Source: Plantago ovata
Lineage: Eukaryota; Streptophyta; Magnoliopsida; Lamiales; Plantaginaceae
Length of the DNA stretch: 64,000 nt
Assembly (NCBI GenBank): GCA_028274465.1
Contig: CM051457.1
Span: forward strand, 34,398,160 to 34,462,159
Direction of reading: 5' to 3'
This document shows, in pieces, positions 56,814 to 64,000 of this stretch. The notes under the pieces were generated by a model, which made no database searches, had not been told where the DNA came from, and saw nothing but the letters and a program-made list of their open reading frames with translations. The position numbers and the translations under genes were made by a program. Position 1 is the stretch's first letter. Each line of letters begins with the position of its first letter.

Positions 56814-58990
56814 GATGAACAAAGAAAGAGAGAGAAAATCAGAGAAAGGACTTCGGATAATATTTCTATGTATTAATCATAAAAAGCGTAAATAAAACAA
56901 TGACTCTAGTGTAGCTTATATATAGTAGCTCAGACATGACTAGAACTCTAAAGACATAAATGACTAATAGTAAAGACACTTGATGGCATGCAATGCCTAA
57001 ATAAAAGGGATTAGGATTTTAGTTAGATATAGATAAGAGATCTCATCCAACTTCAACCTTATCCGTGCAGACTTTTAAAACAAATAAATAACTGAATAAA
57101 CTAAATAACTAAATACTCCCCGCTAATATTATTGGATTTTCCATGGCCCACAAACTAATTAATCACGGCCCGCGCGTATAGAATTTACCGAAATCCCTAC
57201 CTTAATTGGATTATTATAAACCCTTTGTCATTTTTATAAATCTCATCTCTCAATAATACAATATGTAATTGAAATACCATTTATGCCCTGATCAAATGTA
57301 CAAGAAGACAAAAGATATAAAGTGAAGAGAGCAGACAGTATTTTCAAGTGCTTAGTTTGAGTGCTTTTTTGTTTTCAGAAGCTGATTAAAGGACGAAAAG
57401 AAAAAGTGAGTTTATATTACGAGCATGATTATGGTCGGCTAAAATTTTAGATACGTTGTCTAGATTTTGGTTTACAAGCAGTAAAAATTTAATTACTATT
57501 ATTTCTAATTTGTGCTATTCATAACTTTCTTTCGCAATATTAATCCCATGACTAGTACTATTCATTCATTTTAATTAACTAAAAATTAAAATAATTAAAG
57601 ACAAGAAATTAAGTGTGGAGATGTAAATGCTGTATGTAATCTGGAATCTGGAAGTCTCATTGGGTTGTTCTAGTTGAGAAAATGTGTAGCTAAAGCTAGG
57701 TGCGTCTGTAGCAAATGAGTTGCCAATTCGAGTTATCACTTATTCAAATAGAGTTAAATGCCTCCAGGAGCTAGCAATTAAACCTAGAAAATCGAAGTTC
57801 TAGAGGGCGAATTACTTGTGCAGTGCGTGGACATCCTGATAAAAGCACTAGCCGGTTTAAATTCGGCGTCTGAGTTGCGGTCTGAGACAGGCGTCTTATG
57901 CTCTGAGATTCGTTCAGCAAGTAGTTCTTTTGACGAGAAGCTAAAATAGTCTAGCCCACCGTTAATGTCATAATTTTAATTGTAACTCAGCAGGGTACGG
58001 AGTACTACCTTTTGAGTTCTCTGAGCCTCTGTAATTCTTTTTAATCATGAATGAAAGATCCGTTTATGAAAATAAATGATTTAATGTGGTGAGATTCTTG
58101 TAAATAAATACCTTAATTTTCTACCCAAGCTATTGAGCATAAGTTTTCTATCGTTTAGAAAAATCACAACTTTCACAAGATAACTCTTTAATGTGATGTG
58201 TTATATTTATGCTAAATGTTTTATGTGTAATATTGTGTAACACATAACATCATGAGTTACTACACCATATTATATGTAGTCTATACTAAACGGTTTAGTC
58301 ATAATTTAGAACTTAACCACCAATAAAATGTGAAATAAGAAAAACAATACAATGTGAGAGGAGTGAAAATTCAATACACATCGAACACGTTCAAATACAA
58401 GGAGTATTATGCATCTTAGCTAAAAACACTAGTAGCAATACTGGCTTCAAACTAGATTGAGCCTTATTTCATTATTTAATGTGATAAGCTTAAAAAAATT
58501 AAAACCTCTTCCATTTTAAGTTTACAATAGCTTCGATTTATTTGGGGCTTTTTTGTGGGCTTCATATGCCACACACACTAACCACCTAATTTTTCTTTAT
58601 TTTCAAATTCAAATTCTATATTTATTTATTAATATTGTGACTTATTTGGGTTACAACTCATTTGCATGGGCTACATTATGCAGCCCCTAAAAAGCTATTT
58701 GGAACGGCTACATTTATGCCCATTTGCATGGGTAGCCCCTAAAAGGTCCAATTGAGTGATTTTTTTAAGACTCAAATAAGTCAATCATTGCTAGTGCTCT
58801 AATGAGAGAGTTAAGTGCGCACCCATGAAAATAATTCTGGTTCGGAGAAGGGGGCCAAGATTGGATATATATGTGATATTTTTTAAAATTTGAAGGGGCC
58901 AAAGATAAAAAAACAATTCAAAATTTTGAGAATGAAGGGGGGCAGACGCTATGGCCGCCCCTGGTGAGGGGGTGGGAGAAGGGGGCATAT
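56814..58990. other. Intergenic DNA, no gene recognised
   Basis: AT-rich with a somewhat GC-richer patch at 57770-58030. A duplicated GCATGGG(C)TA...AGCCCCTAAAA block occurs at 58659-58745, and a GGGGGCAGACGC/GCCGCCCCTGG patch typical of plant repeat ends at 58935-58990. None of these gives a confident element call. Confidence 0.4.
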
Positions 58991-60660
58991 TAAATTGATT
59001 ATCCTTGTACTATATAATTGATTTCATATATATCACACTTAGGTCCATTTTGAATATAATATAGTATAAGATCTCAGGACCATGAGAGTTATGATTCATT
59101 AAAGGACTTGTCACTCAAGATGTTTTGATTGATCCATTAAACAACATGAATATATGAGGTATATTTATGGTAATGTGTCCCATATAACTGTACCTTAACC
59201 AAAATTTGATTCCCACAAACAATTGTGTGAAGAAGAATAGTCGTCCTGGTTTGTGCTTCGATTCTTTACGGTATAGACCTACTAATTTTTTATTTATTTT
59301 AATCGGTTAAAAATTTATTAATAATACCACGGGTATAAGAAATACTCGTAATAGTACACTCAAAATACTAATTAATGCGCTTAGTATTCCAACCCATCAT
59401 CTCTTATTCTCTAGTACATGACAATGTCATTTGTTGCCTAGATTTAGAGTATGTTTTACAAAACCATCGGAAAGATTAATTTTACACACAGGTTTATGTG
59501 TCAGCAGTCAGCTAGTCATCTTATTTTCACAAAATGAATAGATTTTCAAATCTTTTTTTTTCACTAAACAGATTTATCACAATTAATAATTTAATTTGTG
59601 CACTGTACCCCTAAACTTTACCAAATTTGATCAATTTTCCAATTTTAGATTTTTAAAAATCCACCACTTCACAGTTCCACCATTCTGTATTTAATTATTG
59701 ACTCTTCTCCGAACATATATCGACCACCTTTTCTAATTCTTTACATGTGGTGTGTACTGGTTATGGATCACCTAATCCTAATACCTAATATACAAATAAT
59801 TTTGAATAATACAATTCGTAGTTATTCTTCACTCAAATTATTAACTCAGTATTTTCACATACTGTCAACTACAACCCGAGTTAAGAAAGATCAATTATTG
59901 TTTTTGGCATGAGGACTTGTATTGAATACTGAAAAGAATCATGTGTAAATTTACCAACTCTTACACAGGAGGAAGGGATCCTTCATCAATGTGATTATAC
60001 TTTGCACGCCCTAAAACAGTTGCATTAATTATTTTAACTTTTTACGATCAACAGTTTTTAAAGTTTGACTACAAATTAATTTTAAAGTATAATGATAAAA
60101 TATTTGTGAAAGTGAACATTTATATTGGGAGCGATTATACATGCGTGCATATATATGATCATAAAGTACAATGAACCAATAATCTAAGCTACAAAGTTGA
60201 GCTAAAAAAAGGTGAAAACGCAACAACTATTTTAGGTCGACTGAAATTGAAATGTATTGGATGTTATTCCTGAAGTGATTATTTAAGCCAATGAAAACTT
60301 TATATGTTACTATTGCTATTAGTGGGCTAATAACTGGCATACACACACACATACAGAGACACGATGGGAGGATGGGGAGAATACGTGTTTGTGCGTCGTG
60401 TGCAATTGAATTGATTTGGTTTGCAATATAATGTTTTGTTTCCCATTCATTTCCCTTTCCATCATCTATCCACTCATACTCTCAGTCATAGGAATTGAAT
60501 TAAGGCAAGGCACTACCTTCCTTCCTTCCCTTAAGTAAGGGTAGACCCCCACGAATTCCCCACGGCTTCTTTTTTCCCCTAGCTAGCTACTCCATTTGTT
60601 AATTGACTCACCACCTAATTATATTAAATAAATTAAATTTAACCCAATCTTTCTAATCCT
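58991..60660. other. Intergenic DNA upstream of the ERF gene
   Basis: AT-rich, no coding frame of interest. A short CA microsatellite occurs at 60340-60351. Confidence 0.5.
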
Positions 60661-60682
60661 TTCACACCCCCACCCTATCACA

Positions 60683-60690
60683 TATATATA
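60683..60690 (+). promoter_or_regulatory. Probable TATA box of the ERF gene
   Basis: TATATATA about 260 bp before the start codon, followed by a pyrimidine-rich leader. An (AATT)n run lies at 60776-60800, within the presumed 5' UTR. Confidence 0.5.
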
Positions 60691-60945
60691 CACCCCAAAC
60701 AAACATGCTTTTCTTCTCTTAACCCTTAACCCCTTTTATCTTCCTCATTAATAAGTATACTATTTCCTTCTTATAATTAATTAATTAATTAATTAATTAT
60801 TAAGTTATTAAAAAATATATATTCCATCATCAGAAAAAACCAACAACAGTCATAATCAACATTTATCACTAGCTAGTTTGTTCCAAAAAAGAAACAACAA
60901 CATCATCGTTCGATCCATCACCACTACAGCACCTAGCTACTACAT

Positions 60946-61641
60946 ATGGCTGACCCTCCTCCTCCTTCCCCACCACCACCGCCGTCGCACTCGATTCCTC
61001 CACTACCACCACCACTGCAAACAGAGACAAGTAGTACTACTGCTCATCAGCAACCATCTCCTAGAAAGCTCAAGAAATCCCCCAGTTTCGCCACGTCCTC
61101 ATCATCAGGGAAGCACCCCTTATACCGAGGAATCCGTAGCCGGGGTGGAAAATGGGTGTCTGAAATCCGTGAGCCCAAGAAAACGACCCGTATCTGGCTG
61201 GGGACCTACCCTTCCCCCGAAATGGCTGCTGCTGCTTATGACGTGGCAGCCCTGGCCTTGAAAGGAAAGGATACGGTCCTTAACTTCCCTGATCAAGTCC
61301 CTAACTACCCGATCCCGGCTTCTACGTCCCCACAGGACATACGTAGGGCTGCTGCTGGGGCAGCAGCTCTTAAGAAGCCAGCTCCTGGCGCTGTAAGTGG
61401 TGTTGCTGAAGCTGAAGCTGCAGCTGGTTATTCGAGTTCTAGGGCGCCTACTGGTGACCAGAATGTTGAGATGAGTGCAGCTGCAGCAGGGAGTGAGTAT
61501 GTAGATGAGGAGGAGCTATTCGACATGCCGAATTTGCTGATGGGTATGGCGGAGGGAATGCTTGTTAGTCCGCCAAGAATGGGGTCGCCACCATCAGATG
61601 ACGACTCGGATGGGGAGGAGGAGAGTCTGTGGAGCTACTGA
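60946..61641 (+). CDS. AP2/ERF transcription factor, DREB-type (group III)
   Basis: Intronless 231-residue nuclear DNA-binding protein. A proline-rich N-terminus is followed by one AP2/ERF domain at about residues 58-117 ([50 protein letters not shown]). The WVSEIREP block has the valine typical of DREB-type domains, which bind DRE/CRT (CCGAC) elements. A basic RKLKKS precedes the domain. The C-terminus has an alanine-rich stretch, an acidic [16 protein letters not shown] motif, a D/E-rich segment and ends SLWSY. The start ATG gives the complete domain. The exact subgroup and target genes cannot be read here. Confidence 0.93.
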   Translation: MADPPPPSPPPPPSHSIPPLPPPLQTETSSTTAHQQPSPRKLKKSPSFATSSSSGKHPLYRGIRSRGGKWVSEIREPKKTTRIWLGTYPSPEMAAAAYDVAALALKGKDTVLNFPDQVPNYPIPASTSPQDIRRAAAGAAALKKPAPGAVSGVAEAEAAAGYSSSRAPTGDQNVEMSAAAAGSEYVDEEELFDMPNLLMGMAEGMLVSPPRMGSPPSDDDSDGEEESLWSY

Positions 61642-64000
61642 TCGATGATCATCATCATGATATGTGATCATTTTGTTTCTTTGTCTAATTTGTTGTTATT
61701 GATCGGTCTGGAGGATGATGGATGGTATTATTATTGCAATGTTGTTGTGGTAAGATTATGATGAATGAATTACAGACACAACCAAAAACATTTGATGTCG
61801 TGTTCTGTGTTGTACTAGTTGTGTGCAGCGACAAAGACACTGAACATTGACAGAGCCACATATGAACTCGCCCAATTGAACATTATTCTCAAGATCAACT
61901 GTTCATTTCTCGGCTGGATTTTCTGAATTTTTTAAATTATACTCTTTTCTTCTTCTTTTGATTTTAATTCTAGCTACTTTAATTTCAAGTTTTTGTTTCT
62001 GTGGATTGATCAATATCTATGTTTCAACATTTTATTTCAATATTATACCAAATCCCATATTGAAAAAAGCCCAAGTGACTATAACTAACTAATAAGTGTT
62101 GTTGTTTTTTTCTTCTTTTTGTCTTTTTAAGTTGGAGAATATTGTTTGAATTGATGTGTGTGTGTGTGGTATAAACATAAATAGGTTTTGTGGCTGTTGA
62201 GAAATAGCTAGTATGGTGAGACGGAGTCCGTATCATGAGATATATACCATAACTTCTCATCAAAATGTATGCGAGTATTTTCTAATAATGACTTTATATA
62301 TTAGGTTTTATACGTATATGTGAATTTGAAAGGTTTTCTACATGAAGTATTGAACCAAGGTACCTTAATTATGGGATCTAAGTATAGGGAGATTCTTTCA
62401 CTAACCAATCTATGAGTAAATTGTACATTTTATGATTCAAAATTAATCGTGTCCCTTGTAAAATGAACATAAAATACTTTAAACTATTATCTCATGTGGC
62501 TCATTGCCACAGGGTCTAATAGACTTGAATCCTTTTCCAAAGTGACTAACTACAAACTAACTATCTGTTAGTTGCTTCATTTTTTCTAAGAATTAATTAG
62601 CATAAACGTACAGGTTTGGAACCCTGCAAAGATTTGAGTCTGTAAAGATATTGCTTATACTGAGAGGGGTTTAAATTTCGGATTAGTACTATTGATCGAT
62701 GGTGTAAAAATAGCTTAATGCTAGCAAGGTAAATCATGTTGGATGGCCACAATTGACATTGGAAGACAAAATTCTAGAGAATGTGGCGGTGGCCACACTA
62801 CTTTTGGTTTTAGTGAGCTAGGTTCAATTCATTGATGTACGGATCATGTAATTTAGTACCAAGATATAAGTTTGAATGTTACTGAGTTCTTTATCTTTGC
62901 TACATTAATATTAGATCAAAAAATATCAATTTCATGTGTAGATTGAGGATGTGTAGATTGAGGCAGTATATAATGATCCTATATATCTCTATTATGTGTT
63001 TATTATATGTCCCTATGAATTGGTTCTCTCTCAGAATTATTAATGTGAATTGAACTAATTAATTTTGTATGTGTGGTGGCTAAGGTAAATAGTTTAGCTA
63101 GGTGGCTTCCAAACCCTAATTCTTGATGTGATAAGGGCCCAAGAGTGTATGAATCTCACAACCTTACTAGAATTTGTGCACCACACATCACGCGATGCCA
63201 ATTTATTTATTTTTAAATTTTTTAAAATTTTACAGAGGGAGTTATGGAGCACAAACATTGAAACTTATTATATTATGTCAATTTCCATCATTATGTCAAA
63301 GAGTATTAGACGGTAAAATAGTGTGGTGAATAATATGCATTCGAATCTTTACTGTGTTTTTATAAATTTGAGACCTACTGTAACCTCTTGATTACGAATG
63401 CATATCAACCTGTCAGTAACCTACATAGCAATTTGAGGTTTCCCTTAAGGCCTTTTTTTTTTTTCCCTTAAGGCCTTAACCTCTTGCCTCTTGGTTATGA
63501 GTTTAATTCTCAAAGTTAAAAATTTCAGCTTCCTCCAAGTTTATATATCACGACAGAAAAAATAAAATGCATGTCGATGAATACATATACTGAAAACAAA
63601 ATCCAGAATTCCGATCCGGTTATATATATAGGCAATGGGTTATAAAATCAATATCTAGAGTAAACTTTTGGAGAATGGGGATAAATCTTAAGAATTGCAA
63701 TAGAATAATCCCCTAGCTAGCTAGTTGAATAATTTGTCGATTTCACTATACTAATTTTGAAAGTCCCTATAATGTTGTTGGTAAATGATTAGCGACCTAG
63801 CAGAAAAAGAGAAATGAAAAATGAAAAAAATAAAATAAAGTTTTGGAGTCAAGGTTGCGCATTCTAGTATCACACTCTTGGTCAAGGTTGCATTCTGGCA
63901 AGCTATATGTGATGATGGATGCGAAGAATTAATTACTACTCCAAAAGATTACCCTAATCATCTTTAGCCATAATTTAGTAATTCGGTCATCTCATGGATT
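61642..64000. other. Intergenic DNA downstream of the ERF gene
   Basis: Contains the ERF 3' UTR, then AT-rich DNA without recognisable genes. A TG microsatellite is at 62155-62168. Two CCTTAAGGCC palindromes separated by poly-T lie at 63443-63476. Confidence 0.5.

Noticed and set aside
1-64000. CRISPR array, operons or other prokaryotic features
   Set aside because: Spliced plant genes and plant transposons throughout; the regular repeats seen are explained by transposon subterminal or LTR repeats.

Overview
This is nuclear DNA of a flowering plant, most likely a eudicot. It is AT-rich and has spliced genes with GT-AG introns. It also carries plant-specific transposon lineages (Tat and chromovirus Ty3 elements, CACTA, MULE, Stowaway) and a DREB-type transcription factor. 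The sequence alone does not settle the species. Four host genes look real: a BAHD acyltransferase (13657-15078, +), a two-exon cytochrome P450 (15265-16876, -), an eight-exon Rab geranylgeranyltransferase beta subunit (45444-48796, -) and an intronless AP2/ERF factor (60946-61641, +). Nearly everything else is transposons, many nested in one another.

Layout. 1-2471: AT-rich DNA with a 900-bp MULE flanked by a 9-bp target duplication and a GC-rich hAT-like end. 2472-13160: a decayed LINE on the minus strand, split by a 5.76-kb chromovirus (5653-11408) and by a ~580-bp hAT-type MITE (12446-13026). 13183-13367: a Stowaway MITE just upstream of the BAHD gene. 13471-16876: the BAHD gene and the P450, convergent and 186 bp apart. 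17457-44452: one giant Ty3/Tat element with matching LTRs and a GTAAC target duplication, about 12.4 kb when its guests are removed. Its pol is cut by element A (24479-30873, minus) and the end of its antisense gene by element B (30951-39143, plus). A and B belong to one gag-protease-only, Athila-like family and lie head to head. 45444-48796: the RabGGTase beta gene. 49217-54515: a CGAAC-rich element split by a composite CACTA element (49598-54276) that holds two left termini and two complementary halves of a Transposase_24-type gene. 54516-60945: mostly featureless AT-rich DNA. 60946-61641: the ERF gene. 61642-64000: AT-rich DNA with nothing recognised.

How the parts relate. The BAHD/P450 pair is the only hint of a metabolic neighbourhood. 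A phenolic-glycoside-type acyltransferase beside a CYP80-like oxidase could act in one specialised pathway, but that is inference. RabGGTase beta (vesicle traffic) and the ERF factor (stress transcription) are independent genes. The transposon layers give a relative history: LINE, then the chromovirus and hAT MITE inside it; Tat, then A, then a deletion, and B, which landed in Tat after or independently of A. LTR pairs differ by about 1-2% by eye, so these insertions are fairly young.
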